Assembly (NCBI RefSeq): GCF_030687395.1
Contig: NZ_CP117430.1
Location: 868,001-932,000 of the forward strand
Source: Pseudomonas wuhanensis
Lineage (GTDB): Bacteria > Pseudomonadota > Gammaproteobacteria > Pseudomonadales > Pseudomonadaceae
Direction: 5' to 3'
DNA length: 64,000 nucleotides
The notes under the pieces were generated by a model. It saw only the letters and a program-made list of their open reading frames with translations. It was not told where the DNA came from and made no database searches. A program made the translations under genes and the position numbers. Each line of letters starts with the position of its first letter. The stretch's first letter is position 1. Shown piece by piece: positions 43,108 through 52,511 of this stretch.

Positions 43108-45546
43108 ATGCCTGATCCTGTTGCTGCCAGCTTGCGTCTAGCGCCTGAAGCGCTGACCCGTCCGTTTTCCGCTGAACAGTTCAGCTTCTCTACCACCAAT
43201 GATCTGGAGCCCTTCCGCGGTGTGCTTGGCCAGGAACGTGCGGTCGAAGCCTTGCAGTTCGGTGTGGCCATGCCACGCCCCGGTTACAACGTATTCGTCA
43301 TGGGCGAGCCCGGCACCGGCCGGTTTTCGTTCGTCAAACGCTACCTCAAGGCCGAAGGCAAGCGCCTGCAGACCCCGGCGGACTGGGTCTACGTCAATAA
43401 TTTCGATGAGCCGCGCGAGCCTCGTGCGCTGGAATTGCCGTCGGGCACCGCCGGTGCTTTCATCGGTGATATCAACGGTTTGATCGACAACCTGCTGGCG
43501 ACCTTTCCGGCGGTGTTCGAGCACCCGTCCTATCAGCAGAAGAAAAGCGCCATCGACCGCGCTTTCAATCAGCGTTATGACCGTGCACTGGATGTGATCG
43601 AGCGTCTGGCGCTGGAGAAAGAGGTCGCGCTCTACCGCGACAGCAGCAACATCGCCTTCACCCCGATGAGCGAAGGCAAGGCGCTGGATGAGGCTGAGTT
43701 CGCCCAGTTGCCGGAAGCCGAACGCGAACGCTTTCATGACGACATTTCCGGGCTGGAAGAGCGGTTGAACGAAGAACTCGCCAGCCTGCCGCAATGGAAG
43801 CGCGAGTCGAGCAATCAACTGCGTCAGCTCAACGAAGAAACCATCACCCTGGCTTTGCAGCCATTGCTCGCGCCGCTGTCGGAAAAGTACGCGGAGAACG
43901 CAGGCGTTTGCGGTTATCTGCAAGCGATGCAGGTGTACCTGCTCAAGACGGTGGTCGAGCAACTGGTGGACGACAGCAAGACCGACGCCATCGCCCGCAA
44001 ATTGCTCGAAGAGCAATACGCTCCGAGCCTGATGGTCGGCCATCCGTTCAGCGGCGGTGCGCCAGTGGTCTTTGAGCCGCACCCGACTTACGAAAACTTG
44101 TTCGGCCGCATCGAGTACACCACCGATCAGGGCGCGCTCTACACCACGTATCGACAGTTGCGTCCGGGTGCGCTGCACCGCGCCAACGGCGGCTTCTTGA
44201 TTCTTGAAGCGGAAAAAATGCTCAGCGAGCCGTTCGTGTGGGATGCGCTCAAACGCGCGCTGCAATCGCGCAAACTGAAAATGGAATCGCCGCTGGGGGA
44301 GATGGGCCGTTTCGCCACTATGACCCTTACTCCGCAACACATTCCGTTGCAGGTCAAAGTCGTCATCATCGGCGCCCGGCAGCTCTACTACACGCTGCAA
44401 GACCTCGATCCGGACTTCCAGGAGATGTTCCGTGTCCTGGTGGATTTCGACGAAGACATCCCGATGGTCGACGAGAGCCTGGAGCAATTCGCCCAGTTGC
44501 TCAAAACCCGTACGTCCGAGGAAGGCATGGCGCCGCTGACCGCCGATGCGGTGGCGCGTCTGGCGACTTACAGCGCGCGTCTGGCCGAGCATCAGGGGCG
44601 ACTGTCGGCGCGAATCGGCGATTTGTTCCAACTGGTCAGCGAGGCGGATTTCATTCGCGACCTGGCGGGTGACGACATGACCGACGCCGGGCACATCGAG
44701 CGTGCGCTCAAGGCCAAGGCGACCCGCACCGGGCGCGTTTCGGCGCGGATTCTCGATGACATGCTGGCGGGGATCATCCTGATCGACACCGATGGTGCGG
44801 CTGTCGGCAAATGCAACGGGCTGACGGTATTGGAAGTCGGCGATTCGGCCTTCGGCGTGCCGGCGCGGATTTCCGCCACGGTTTATCCGGGCGGCAGCGG
44901 CATCGTCGACATCGAACGTGAGGTCAACCTCGGCCAGCCGATTCACTCCAAAGGCGTGATGATCCTCACTGGGTACCTCGGCAGCCGTTATGCCCAGGAA
45001 TTCCCGCTGGCGATTTCCGCGAGCATCGCCCTGGAGCAGTCCTACGGTTATGTCGACGGTGACAGCGCGTCTCTTGGCGAAGCGTGCACGCTGATCTCGG
45101 CCTTGTCGAAAACCCCGCTCAAGCAGTGCTTTGCAATTACCGGTTCGATCAACCAGTTCGGTGAAGTGCAGGCGGTAGGCGGGGTCAACGAGAAGATCGA
45201 AGGTTTCTTCCGACTCTGCGAAGCCCGTGGTTTGACGGGGGAGCAAGGGGCGATCATTCCTCACGCCAACGTCGCCACGCTGATGCTCGACGAGAAGGTG
45301 CTGGCGGCGGTGCGCGCAGGGCAGTTCCATGTCTACGCAGTGCGCCAGGCCGATGAGGCCCTGAGCCTGTTGGTCGGTGAGCCGGCCGGTGCGCCGGATG
45401 AGAATGGCGAATTCCCTGAGGGCAGCATCAATGCGCGGGTAGTGGAACGCTTGCGGGTGATTGCGGAAATGGTCAGTGAAGAAGACCTCAAGGAAGCCGA
45501 AAAGGAGTTGGCGCAGGAAGCAATGCTGGAAATCAAACCGGCCTGA
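43108..45546 (+). CDS. Lon-like ATP-dependent protease (AAA+ LonB/LonC type)
   Basis: 812 residues. The N terminus has FRGVLGQERAVEALQFGVAM and a degenerate-looking Walker A (FVMGEPGTGRFSFVK); the middle has the AAA_32 fold; the C terminus is a Lon protease domain with the catalytic Ser in GDSASLGEACTLISAL and Lys in VGGVNEKIEGFFRL. It is like P. aeruginosa PA4576. The substrate is unknown; the ATPase motif lacks the usual GKT lysine-threonine pattern (GEPGTGRFS), so ATP use is uncertain. Confidence 0.9.
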   Translation: MPDPVAASLRLAPEALTRPFSAEQFSFSTTNDLEPFRGVLGQERAVEALQFGVAMPRPGYNVFVMGEPGTGRFSFVKRYLKAEGKRLQTPADWVYVNNFDEPREPRALELPSGTAGAFIGDINGLIDNLLATFPAVFEHPSYQQKKSAIDRAFNQRYDRALDVIERLALEKEVALYRDSSNIAFTPMSEGKALDEAEFAQLPEAERERFHDDISGLEERLNEELASLPQWKRESSNQLRQLNEETITLALQPLLAPLSEKYAENAGVCGYLQAMQVYLLKTVVEQLVDDSKTDAIARKLLEEQYAPSLMVGHPFSGGAPVVFEPHPTYENLFGRIEYTTDQGALYTTYRQLRPGALHRANGGFLILEAEKMLSEPFVWDALKRALQSRKLKMESPLGEMGRFATMTLTPQHIPLQVKVVIIGARQLYYTLQDLDPDFQEMFRVLVDFDEDIPMVDESLEQFAQLLKTRTSEEGMAPLTADAVARLATYSARLAEHQGRLSARIGDLFQLVSEADFIRDLAGDDMTDAGHIERALKAKATRTGRVSARILDDMLAGIILIDTDGAAVGKCNGLTVLEVGDSAFGVPARISATVYPGGSGIVDIEREVNLGQPIHSKGVMILTGYLGSRYAQEFPLAISASIALEQSYGYVDGDSASLGEACTLISALSKTPLKQCFAITGSINQFGEVQAVGGVNEKIEGFFRLCEARGLTGEQGAIIPHANVATLMLDEKVLAAVRAGQFHVYAVRQADEALSLLVGEPAGAPDENGEFPEGSINARVVERLRVIAEMVSEEDLKEAEKELAQEAMLEIKPA

Positions 45547-45556
45547 CGCAACCTCC

Positions 45557-45646
45557 ACGTGGAGCGGGCTTGCTCGCGAAGACGGACTAACATTCAACAT
45601 CAATGTCGACTGTTATGCCCCTTCGCGAGCAAGCCCGCTCCCATAG
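45557..45646. repeat. REP doublet
   Basis: Facing copies GTGGAGCGGGCTTGCTCGCG and CGCGAGCAAGCCCGCTCCCA about 45 bases apart. It follows the Lon-like gene. The gap 45647-45848 has no gene I can support. Confidence 0.9.
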
Positions 45647-45848
45647 GGTTTTGTGTTCAATGCCAATAAAAAACGCCGTCAAAATGGCGTCAATATTCAC
45701 GCAGTGACCACTCGGCACCTTCTAGTCTCGGTTCGCGTGCGAGCCAGACTTTTCTTCTATTATCTGCTCAAGGATATCGACAGTAATCACTGGATCGAGA
45801 CAGCCTTCCCGTGGAGGCTGAATACCGGATCTACCGAGGGTCGCCGCC

Positions 45849-46190
45849 ATGTCGCGCAACCTCTGCCTCACCCGTCAATGCCTGGGCCTTGTGACCCGTA
45901 TCGAATGTGCCATCCGCCCACTGGCGGGGGATACGGGCATGTGGACCTTACTCTTCGCCGCCGGAATGGCCGGCGAGCAGCCTTCCGCCATCAAGGCCCA
46001 AGGCCCGTTCCGTGGGCCGGTCGTGGCTGAATCGATCCTCGATACCATCGTTGAAAGTCTGACCTTGCATGGCTACGAGCTGGCCGACGACCCGCAAATC
46101 TGGTGCCTGCATCTGCAAGCCCAGTTGCGAGAGATCAATGGTGGTCGTTACCGCAACCTTAGCGGTCCCGAGTTTCGGCCCGAGCACTGA
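45849..46190 (+). CDS. Conserved small protein, unknown function
   Basis: 113 residues starting MSRNLCLTRQCLGLVTRIEC, with GDTGMWTLLFAAGMAGEQPSA and VVAESILDTIVESLTLHGYELAD. It is not a signal peptide despite the short hydrophobic start. Position corresponds to P. aeruginosa PA4575, from memory. No domain known to me. It is convergent with the lipoprotein gene. Confidence 0.7.
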   Translation: MSRNLCLTRQCLGLVTRIECAIRPLAGDTGMWTLLFAAGMAGEQPSAIKAQGPFRGPVVAESILDTIVESLTLHGYELADDPQIWCLHLQAQLREINGGRYRNLSGPEFRPEH

Positions 46191-46195
46191 ATAGA

Positions 46196-48025
46196 CTATT
46201 GATCAAGGTTGCCTGGCTCAGCCTTGTCGAGTTTGACCTCAAACCCGTATTGCACGGTGGTGAGGTTGGTTCGCTGATAAGTTTCCAGACGTGTGGGCTG
46301 GCCATAGAAGTAATGCACTGCAAATAACGCCGGGCCTTGCGCGCTGGCGTCGTGACTGACTGAAAGAATCTCCTTCAGATAGTTGCCACTGTCGTCCTTG
46401 GCGAAAAAACGCCAGTCCTGGACTGGAAACAGCTTCAAATCCACCACCAACGCATTTCCTTTGAGCTCAAGGCCTTTGGGCAATTGGCGGGCGTCGTACG
46501 ATTGTTGGTCGACAGTCGCCAGAAACTGCGGCATGGAGCCCACGGCGTAGGCCGGAGTTTCCGGAAACAGGTTCAGATCATAGATGATGGCGCCGCGTAT
46601 CGGATCGACCTGATACGCCTCCGGCGGCAGCTCGATCGGTCCATCGCGCTGGCCGTTGCGGTCTTGGGTAAAGAACGTCACCGGGCTTTCGCCGGGATTG
46701 AAAGAGGTGCCGAGCAGTTCGTCATTGAAGCTTCTGGGGTGATCGAATTCGATGCGCGCGGCACTCGGTTCATCCACCGACTGACTGATGCTGATGCTTT
46801 TTTTCAGTTGCTCCTCGTTCAGCGTTGCGCCCTTGAGCCAGGTCGCGGCCTGGTCGTCATACACCACCACCGGCAAGGTCAGTGGCTGGATGGTTTTTTC
46901 CGTGGTGTGCGGGTCGAAGCGGCGTATCGGCAGGTCCAGGTCCTTGTGGGTCACCGTGACCGCCGAGAAGTCCAGCAAGCTGACTTCGACGGTGTCGATC
47001 GGTCCGTTGAAATAGACCTTGGTGTAATGACGGATTTGTTGCTTTTCAAACGCACGCTGCTCGTCATCGAGCTGCTTTTCGAACGCTTCGCTCCAGGCCT
47101 TCTGCTGCTGCATCTGTGTCAGTTGTTTTTGATAAAACGCAATTTGCTCGGCGGTTTCGTTGATCGCCCCTGAGCGAGAGAGGAATTGCCCGGTGGCGTC
47201 CCTGGCCTGAACGATCAATGGGTTGAGTGAAATGTCACGTGTCTCGGGGGCCAGCGGCACGCTGTTACTGAATTCGATTTCGGCGTAGTTATTGCCCAGT
47301 TTCAATAAGGTGACACTGAGATTGTCGTTGGTGCGAGTCTGGCCGACGTCCTTTTTCGTCAAATCGAAGCTGTAGAGCCGGCGTGGGGCGATGACTTCCA
47401 CCTTGCCTTGCAGGCTCACCGGTTGTGGTTGGCTCTTCTTATCCACATCCAGGCCTTCGATGAAGGGGTAGGTCACCGTCAAATCATCGGGGTTGGTCAG
47501 GTTGGAGCTCGACGGGCTCAACTGAATGCCGGGATCGGTTTCCGACCACTCCGGCTGGAACGCGATGACGCGCTTGTTGCTCAGGGTCACCGATTGCCAT
47601 TCCAGGCCATGAGGAAAAAGGAACGCACCCGGAATGTTGAAATTGAAGGGGAATACCGGTTGCAGGTCGGTCAGGTAATCCGAGCTGGACTCCTTGTGCA
47701 GCACGAACAGACCGTTGATGTAGGTGTCGACCAGCGCCTGGGGCGTGGGGTAGTGCTTGAGCACGGCGAGGGCATCTTCGCCGTATTCGGTGACGACTGG
47801 TTTGGTGTCGAGCTTCAGTTGCGCGCGCTCGAGTAATAACAGCGAACCGCCTAGCTCGGCCACGGCATCCTTGAGCTTGGGGTCCTCGATCGTCTCCAGG
47901 GATTGTTCGAACTGTGCGATCTTTTCTTCGAGGCTGACCTGACGTTTCTCATCGCTGGGTGAACAACCTCCGAGGAGTAACGTGAGGCAAAGTCCGGCAC
48001 TCATTAAAGGCAATCGCACATCCAT
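46196..48025 (-). CDS. Large lipoprotein of unknown function
   Basis: 609 residues from MDVRLPLMSAGLCLTLLLGG, followed by CSPSDE; the lipobox LLGGC puts Cys at 21. An in-frame ATG at 48097 would add 24 residues of non-leader sequence. AGGAAAAC precedes. The chain has a short coiled coil (EEKIAQFEQSLETIEDPKLKDAVAELGGSLLLL) and then repeating beta-type segments; a coiled central linker is at AEQIAFYQKQLTQMQQQKAWSEAFEKQLDDEQRAFEKQQ. I do not recognise it. Location is likely the outer-membrane periplasmic face. Confidence 0.75.
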   Translation of the reverse strand: MDVRLPLMSAGLCLTLLLGGCSPSDEKRQVSLEEKIAQFEQSLETIEDPKLKDAVAELGGSLLLLERAQLKLDTKPVVTEYGEDALAVLKHYPTPQALVDTYINGLFVLHKESSSDYLTDLQPVFPFNFNIPGAFLFPHGLEWQSVTLSNKRVIAFQPEWSETDPGIQLSPSSSNLTNPDDLTVTYPFIEGLDVDKKSQPQPVSLQGKVEVIAPRRLYSFDLTKKDVGQTRTNDNLSVTLLKLGNNYAEIEFSNSVPLAPETRDISLNPLIVQARDATGQFLSRSGAINETAEQIAFYQKQLTQMQQQKAWSEAFEKQLDDEQRAFEKQQIRHYTKVYFNGPIDTVEVSLLDFSAVTVTHKDLDLPIRRFDPHTTEKTIQPLTLPVVVYDDQAATWLKGATLNEEQLKKSISISQSVDEPSAARIEFDHPRSFNDELLGTSFNPGESPVTFFTQDRNGQRDGPIELPPEAYQVDPIRGAIIYDLNLFPETPAYAVGSMPQFLATVDQQSYDARQLPKGLELKGNALVVDLKLFPVQDWRFFAKDDSGNYLKEILSVSHDASAQGPALFAVHYFYGQPTRLETYQRTNLTTVQYGFEVKLDKAEPGNLDQ

Positions 48026-48185
48026 TTCCAGTTTTCCTGTCCGACGTCGCTGACCGTTCAATGATCTGGACACTAGCAGAAAAACTTTGTCACACACACG
48101 CAGGTTGCGGATTTTCCGGCGGTTTCTGGGTGTAACAGGTGGCTGTTATACTCGCCGCCATTTCCAGCCCCTTGTGTGAGATTCA

Positions 48186-48674
48186 ATGGAACGCTTTATC
48201 GAAAATGCAATGTACGCCTCCCGCTGGTTACTGGCGCCGATCTATTTCGGTTTGTCCCTGGGCTTGCTGGCGTTGGCACTGAAATTCTTCCAGGAAGTCT
48301 TCCACGTCATTCCTAACGTGTTCTCGATGGCCGAGTCGGATCTGATTCTGGTACTGCTGTCGCTGATCGACATGGCGCTGGTGGGCGGCCTGCTGGTGAT
48401 GGTGATGATCTCCGGTTACGAGAACTTCGTTTCTCAACTGGATATCGACGACAGCAAGGAAAAGCTCAACTGGCTGGGCACCATGGATTCGTCTTCGTTG
48501 AAGATGAAGGTCGCGGCTTCCATCGTGGCGATTTCGTCGATCCACCTGCTACGGATCTTCATGGATGCCAAGAACGTCGATCCCGAGCATTTGAAGTGGT
48601 ACGTGGTCATTCACATGACCTTCGTGGTGTCGGCGTTTGCCATGGGCTATCTGGACAAGCTGACCAAGCACTGA
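48186..48674 (+). CDS. UPF0114 family inner-membrane protein (YqhA)
   Basis: 162 residues with three to four hydrophobic helices. Family features: [60 protein letters not shown] and [29 protein letters not shown]. This is the TIGR00645/UPF0114 pattern, of unknown role. The adjacent position equals P. aeruginosa PA4574, from memory. Confidence 0.9.
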   Translation: MERFIENAMYASRWLLAPIYFGLSLGLLALALKFFQEVFHVIPNVFSMAESDLILVLLSLIDMALVGGLLVMVMISGYENFVSQLDIDDSKEKLNWLGTMDSSSLKMKVAASIVAISSIHLLRIFMDAKNVDPEHLKWYVVIHMTFVVSAFAMGYLDKLTKH

Positions 48675-48781
48675 TCCTTGTGGGAGGGTGTGTGAAACAG
48701 ACGGGCGGTGCCGTTTGTGGCTTGTACTTTGGCGCGTCGAGGCATATCCATGTAGGGATCGTCACTGCCTGAGGTGCGCAC

Positions 48782-49078
48782 ATGAACCTGCAAGAGTTGA
48801 ATGCGTATGCCGTCGCCGGAAAGATCGATGAGCTGAACCTGATCTCGATGGAAGGCGTGTTCTACGTGCTGGAGGCTCGGATGCATGGCTCGGCCTATCC
48901 ATTGCTCGACGCCCACGGCAAGACAATGCAGCTTCGCTCGGTCGAGCATGCGCGTGAGGTGCTTCACGCCTTTCCCAAGCTGTCGTTCAACGTGGTGCAT
49001 ACCTCGGTTCAGGACGAAATGTGCGGTGCCAGCACTGAGGAAAGCCTGAAAGTTCCAATCACCTTCCGTTCTGCGTAA
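48782..49078 (+). CDS. DUF6482-like small protein
   Basis: 98 residues starting MNLQELNAYAVAGKIDELNL. The C-terminal half has QLRSVEHAREVLHAFPKLSFNVVHTSVQDEMCG, which I associate with Pseudomonas proteins called DUF6482, recalled not searched. No export signal. A compact cytosolic protein; role unknown. Confidence 0.7.
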   Translation: MNLQELNAYAVAGKIDELNLISMEGVFYVLEARMHGSAYPLLDAHGKTMQLRSVEHAREVLHAFPKLSFNVVHTSVQDEMCGASTEESLKVPITFRSA

Positions 49079-49208
49079 CAGCCGACGCCGCTCATCAACG
49101 TAGCGGCATCTGTGCTAGTCTGCTCGCCCTTTTGATTCCGGGCGCGTTCCGGGACGCGCTGTGCACGCACGGCAAGTTCCAGGGCCGTCCGCATAGCGGA
49201 GCAGTGTC

Positions 49209-49826
49209 ATGTCCGAAGTAAATCTGTCCACCGACGAAACCCGCGTCAGCTACGGAATTGGCCGTCAGTTGGGCGACCAGCTGCGTGACAACCCGCCACC
49301 GGGCGTTAGCCTGGACGCGATCCTGGCTGGCCTGACCGACGCGTTCGCCGGCAAGCCAAGCCGTGTGGGGCAGGAAGAAATGTCCGCCAGCTTCAAGGTG
49401 ATCCGCGAAATCATGCAAGCCGAAGCGGCAGCCAAGGCTGAAGCCGCTGCTGGCGAAGGTCTGGCTTTCCTGGCTGAAAACGCCAAGCGTGAAGGCATCA
49501 CCACTCTGGCTTCCGGCCTGCAATTCGAAGTACTGACTCAAGGTGAAGGCGCCAAGCCAACCCGTGAAGATCAAGTGCGCACTCACTACCACGGCACCCT
49601 GATCGACGGCACTGTGTTCGACAGCTCCTATGATCGCGGTCAGCCTGCAGAATTCCCGGTAGGCGGCGTCATCGCTGGCTGGACCGAAGCCCTGCAACTG
49701 ATGAACGCCGGCAGCAAATGGCGCCTGTACGTGCCGAGCGAACTGGCTTACGGCGCTCAAGGCGTTGGCAGCATTCCGCCGCACAGCGTACTGGTATTCG
49801 ACGTCGAACTGCTCGACGTTCTGTAA
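49209..49826 (+). CDS. fklB: FKBP-type peptidyl-prolyl isomerase
   Basis: 205 residues. N-terminal helical dimer domain (SYGIGRQLGDQLRDNPPPGVSLDAILAGLTDAFAG) and C-terminal FKBP domain (TREDQVRTHYHGTLIDGTVFDSSYDRGQPAEFPVGGVIAGWTEALQLM; then YGAQGVGSIPPHSVLVFDVELLDVL). It catalyses proline cis/trans isomerisation and helps folding. No signal peptide, so it is cytosolic, matching FklB and not the periplasmic FkpA. A second FKBP (fkpB) is in this window. Confidence 0.93.
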   Translation: MSEVNLSTDETRVSYGIGRQLGDQLRDNPPPGVSLDAILAGLTDAFAGKPSRVGQEEMSASFKVIREIMQAEAAAKAEAAAGEGLAFLAENAKREGITTLASGLQFEVLTQGEGAKPTREDQVRTHYHGTLIDGTVFDSSYDRGQPAEFPVGGVIAGWTEALQLMNAGSKWRLYVPSELAYGAQGVGSIPPHSVLVFDVELLDVL

Positions 49827-49854
49827 TCCCTGAGTGTCGGAACGGGCTCGGTCA

Positions 49855-49944
49855 TGTGGGAGCGGGCTTGCTCGCGAAGGCGGTGTGTCATTCAGCGATG
49901 ATCTTGAATGTTATGGCCTCTTCGCGAGCAAGCCCGCTCCCACA
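49855..49944. repeat. REP doublet
   Basis: TGTGGGAGCGGGCTTGCTCG at the left, CGAGCAAGCCCGCTCCCACA at the right, 45-50 bases between. It sits between fklB and the small iron-controlled gene. Confidence 0.95.
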
Positions 49945-49969
49945 GGGCTCGCTCCGACATATTGCATTT

Positions 49970-50227
49970 TCATATTTCGATCTTGTGATGCAGCTCATTC
50001 GTCGGGCGCAACGCCCGGGCATAGCAGAACAGAAACAGATTGCGTACCAGTTCCTTGAGCACCACCGGCTCACTGGAACTCAAGCCGTTGACGTCCAGAT
50101 CACCCTGATCCTGTAGCTCGTTCAAGGCTTCTTCTTCAAGCACCGCACAGACTTCCCCGGTTTCCCGATGCAGGATTCTGAGGTAGGGATGTGGGCGGTC
50201 CAGCCAGGCATCGATCAAATAAGTCAT
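49970..50227 (-). CDS. Small protein, PA4570-like, Fur-box gene
   Basis: 85 residues from MTYLIDAWLDRPHPYLRIL; GAGATGAGACTC lies before the ATG, and a codon five places upstream (ATG 50242) is also possible. The sequence continues with HRETGEVCAVLEEEALNELQDQGDLD. It has no export signal and no recognised domain. A Fur-type box at 50254-50272 is 27 bases upstream of the start, so expression should be iron-repressed. PA4570 is, as I recall, iron-starvation induced in P. aeruginosa. Confidence 0.75.
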   Translation of the reverse strand: MTYLIDAWLDRPHPYLRILHRETGEVCAVLEEEALNELQDQGDLDVNGLSSSEPVVLKELVRNLFLFCYARALRPTNELHHKIEI

Positions 50228-50253
50228 GAGTCTCATCTCCATTGATGGGTTTC

Positions 50254-50272
50254 AATGAGAATAATTCTTATT
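50254..50272. promoter_or_regulatory. Fur box for the PA4570-like gene
   Basis: AATGAGAATAATTCTTATT matches the 19-base Fur consensus GATAATGATAATCATTATC at about 12 positions and is palindromic. It lies where it would cover the -10 or start site of the minus-strand gene. It is the only strong Fur-like site I noticed in the window. Confidence 0.7.
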
Positions 50273-50432
50273 CATCAAATAGCAAGGGTCTATTGGCGAT
50301 TTGTGTTTTTTTCTGCGGGGGGTTGCCGGGCGTCAAAACGACTGGCGTTTGGCTGCTGCGCGGGAATGCTGGGTGATGTGGGGAAGGGCGAAGCACCATC
50401 CCACGCCAGGCGCGGGATGGAATACAGCAGAT

Positions 50433-50774
50433 TCAGACTTTTCTGACGAACTCGGATTTGAGTTTCATCGGGCCGATGCCGTCGATCTTGCAGTCGATGT
50501 CGTGGTCGCCATCGCACAGGCGGATGTTCTTGACCTTGGTACCGACCTTGACCACCAGCGACGTGCCTTTGACCTTGAGGTCCTTGATCACGGTGATGGT
50601 ATCGCCGTCCTGCAGGACATTGCCGACCGAATCCTTTTTCACGGTGTCATCGGAGGCCGCTTCGGCTTCGCCGCTGGCGGACCACTCGTGGGCGCACTCC
50701 GGGCAGATCAGCTGTGCGCCGTCTTCATAGGTGTATTCGGAATTGCATTTCGGGCAGGGTGGCAACGTGCTCAC
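50433..50774 (-). CDS. yjdM: Zinc-ribbon protein of the YjdM/PhnA family
   Basis: 113 residues. An N-terminal zinc ribbon [21 protein letters not shown] (Cys pairs) is followed by the beta-rich PhnA domain ([37 protein letters not shown]). Family members are linked by name to phosphonate use but their function is unclear. Cytosolic. It stands alone. Confidence 0.85.
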   Translation of the reverse strand: MSTLPPCPKCNSEYTYEDGAQLICPECAHEWSASGEAEAASDDTVKKDSVGNVLQDGDTITVIKDLKVKGTSLVVKVGTKVKNIRLCDGDHDIDCKIDGIGPMKLKSEFVRKV

Positions 50775-50852
50775 TAAAGCTCCTTGGATTCAGGATGGCT
50801 AAAAAGCGCACATTATATAGGGTTTATACGGGGAGAGGGTGGCACATGATTT

Positions 50853-50944
50853 TGTAGGATCGAGGTTTGCCTGCGAACGCGGTGTGTCAGTCACATTGGT
50901 GTCGACTGGTAGATCGCATTCGCGGGCAAGCCGCGCTCCTACAG
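50853..50944. repeat. Degenerate REP doublet
   Basis: TGTAGGATCGAGGTTTGCCTGCGAACGC and its inverse GCATTCGCGGGCAAGCCGCGCTCCTACA form the two ends with several changes from the usual REP. It lies between yjdM and ispB. Confidence 0.75.
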
Positions 50945-50952
50945 GGTATGTG

Positions 50953-51921
50953 TCAGTGTGTGCGGGCGACCGCAAACTCGCTCAATTCCACCAATGCATC
51001 GCGGTATTCGCTGGCGGGCAGGGCGTCGAGGCACTTGATCGCACGGGCCACGTAATCGCGGGCCAGTTGCGCGGTGTAATCCAGCGAGCCGGAAGCTTCA
51101 ACGGCCTCGCGAATGCTTTCCAGATCTTCGATGCCACCTTTCTGGATCGCCTGACGAACCAGTGCAGCCTGCTCCGGAGTGCCTTCGCGCATGGTGTAGA
51201 TCAGCGGCAGCGTCGGTTTACCTTCGGCCAGATCGTCGCCGACGTTCTTGCCCAAGGTTTCGGCGTCGCCACGGTAATCCAGCAGGTCGTCGACCAATTG
51301 GAACGCCACTCCCAGGTGATCGCCGAAGGTGCGCAGTGCTTCGCTCTGTTCCGGCGAGGCGCCGGCCAGGGCCGCGGCACTGTGGGTCGAGGCTTCGAAG
51401 AGCATCGCGGTTTTGCCGCGGATGACTTCCATGTAGGTTTCTTCGGTAGTGCTGGCGTCGCGGACCTTCGACAGCTGCAACACTTCGCCTTCGGCGATGA
51501 TGCGCGTGGCTTGCGAAAGGATCTTCATCACCGGCATGGAGCCCAGTTCGACCATCATTTCGAAAGAACGCGAATACAGGAAGTCGCCCACCAGCACGCT
51601 TGGTGCGTTGCCCCACATGGCGTTGGCGGTCGAGCGGCCACGGCGCATGCCGGACATGTCGACGACGTCATCGTGCAGCAGGGTGGCGGTGTGCAGGAAC
51701 TCGATGGTCGCGGCCAGCAGGCGCAGGTCATCGCCTTCACGGCCGAGTGCCTTGCCGCACAGCAGCACGAGCAACGGGCGCAGGCGTTTACCGCCAGCCG
51801 AGGTAATGTAGTCGCCGATTTTCGATACCAGCGGCACTCGGGAAGTCAGCTGTTTCTTGATGATGCCGTCGACGGCGCTAAAATCGTCCGCCACCGCGCG
51901 GTAGAAAGCTTGGGGTTGCAT
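50953..51921 (-). CDS. ispB: Octaprenyl/polyprenyl diphosphate synthase
   Basis: 322 residues; it makes the side chain of ubiquinone. The two aspartate-rich motifs are FLHTATLLHDDVVDMSGMRRG (DDxxD) and FQLVDDLLDYRGDAETLGKN (second DDxxD). KTAMLFEAST and the final YRDALVELSEFAVARTH fit. Chain length is set in the enzyme and cannot be read here; pseudomonads use ubiquinone-9. It is divergent from rplU, as in P. aeruginosa. Confidence 0.92.
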   Translation of the reverse strand: MQPQAFYRAVADDFSAVDGIIKKQLTSRVPLVSKIGDYITSAGGKRLRPLLVLLCGKALGREGDDLRLLAATIEFLHTATLLHDDVVDMSGMRRGRSTANAMWGNAPSVLVGDFLYSRSFEMMVELGSMPVMKILSQATRIIAEGEVLQLSKVRDASTTEETYMEVIRGKTAMLFEASTHSAAALAGASPEQSEALRTFGDHLGVAFQLVDDLLDYRGDAETLGKNVGDDLAEGKPTLPLIYTMREGTPEQAALVRQAIQKGGIEDLESIREAVEASGSLDYTAQLARDYVARAIKCLDALPASEYRDALVELSEFAVARTH

Positions 51922-52000
51922 CAGCGACAGTTGCTCCAGAAGGGTTGCGCGGCATGCTAGGACCCACGTCCGGGCCTGTCAAGGCACGATGGACAGCCTC

Positions 52001-52029
52001 TTGCATCGCCCCGGCAGCTTGCGTACAAT
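52001..52029 (+). promoter_or_regulatory. rplU-rpmA promoter
   Basis: TTGCAT (52001-52006) and TACAAT (52024-52029) with a 17-base spacer, a strong sigma70 promoter. Transcription would start near 52036, leaving a leader of about 125 bases before rplU, long for a ribosomal operon. A small hairpin near 52120-52133 lies before the RBS. Confidence 0.75.
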
Positions 52030-52161
52030 CGCGCACCCTGAACTTCCTGGGCAGCACCTGCCTTACGCAATTGCAAACAGGCCTTCCAGCCTTATGCAGC
52101 CATGCCAGCCAATACCTCTTCTTATAAAGAGCTGGGTGAGCAGGATTATCGGAGAAATACC

Positions 52162-52476
52162 ATGTCTTATGCAGTAATCGTTACTGGTGGCAAGCAGTAC
52201 AAAGTTGCTCCAGGTGAATACCTGAAGATCGAAAAACTGGAAATCGCTACCGGCGAATCCGTTACTTTTGATCGCGTTCTGTTGGTTGCCAATGGCGACG
52301 ACGTGAATATCGGCGCTCCAGTTGTTCCTGGCGCTACCGTTGTGGCTGAAGTGATCTCCCAAGGTCGTCACGATAAAGTCCGCATCATCAAGTTCCGTCG
52401 CCGTAAGCACCACATGAAGCGTATGGGCCACCGCCAGTGGTACACCGAGATCAAAATCACCGGTATTCAGGCTTAA
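52162..52476 (+). CDS. rplU: 50S ribosomal protein L21
   Basis: 104 residues starting [23 protein letters not shown] precedes. Bacterial L21 family throughout ([27 protein letters not shown] at the C terminus). Part of the large subunit. An in-frame ATG at 52102 lacks a ribosome-binding site. It is followed by rpmA after 35 bases. Confidence 0.97.
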   Translation: MSYAVIVTGGKQYKVAPGEYLKIEKLEIATGESVTFDRVLLVANGDDVNIGAPVVPGATVVAEVISQGRHDKVRIIKFRRRKHHMKRMGHRQWYTEIKITGIQA

Positions 52477-52511
52477 TTTCAGCCTAATTCCTCACTAGGA
52501 GAATTGAACTC

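Noticed and set aside
43138..45603. An 821-codon open frame on the minus strand
   Set aside because: It mirrors the Lon-like protease gene and its product has no domain pattern.
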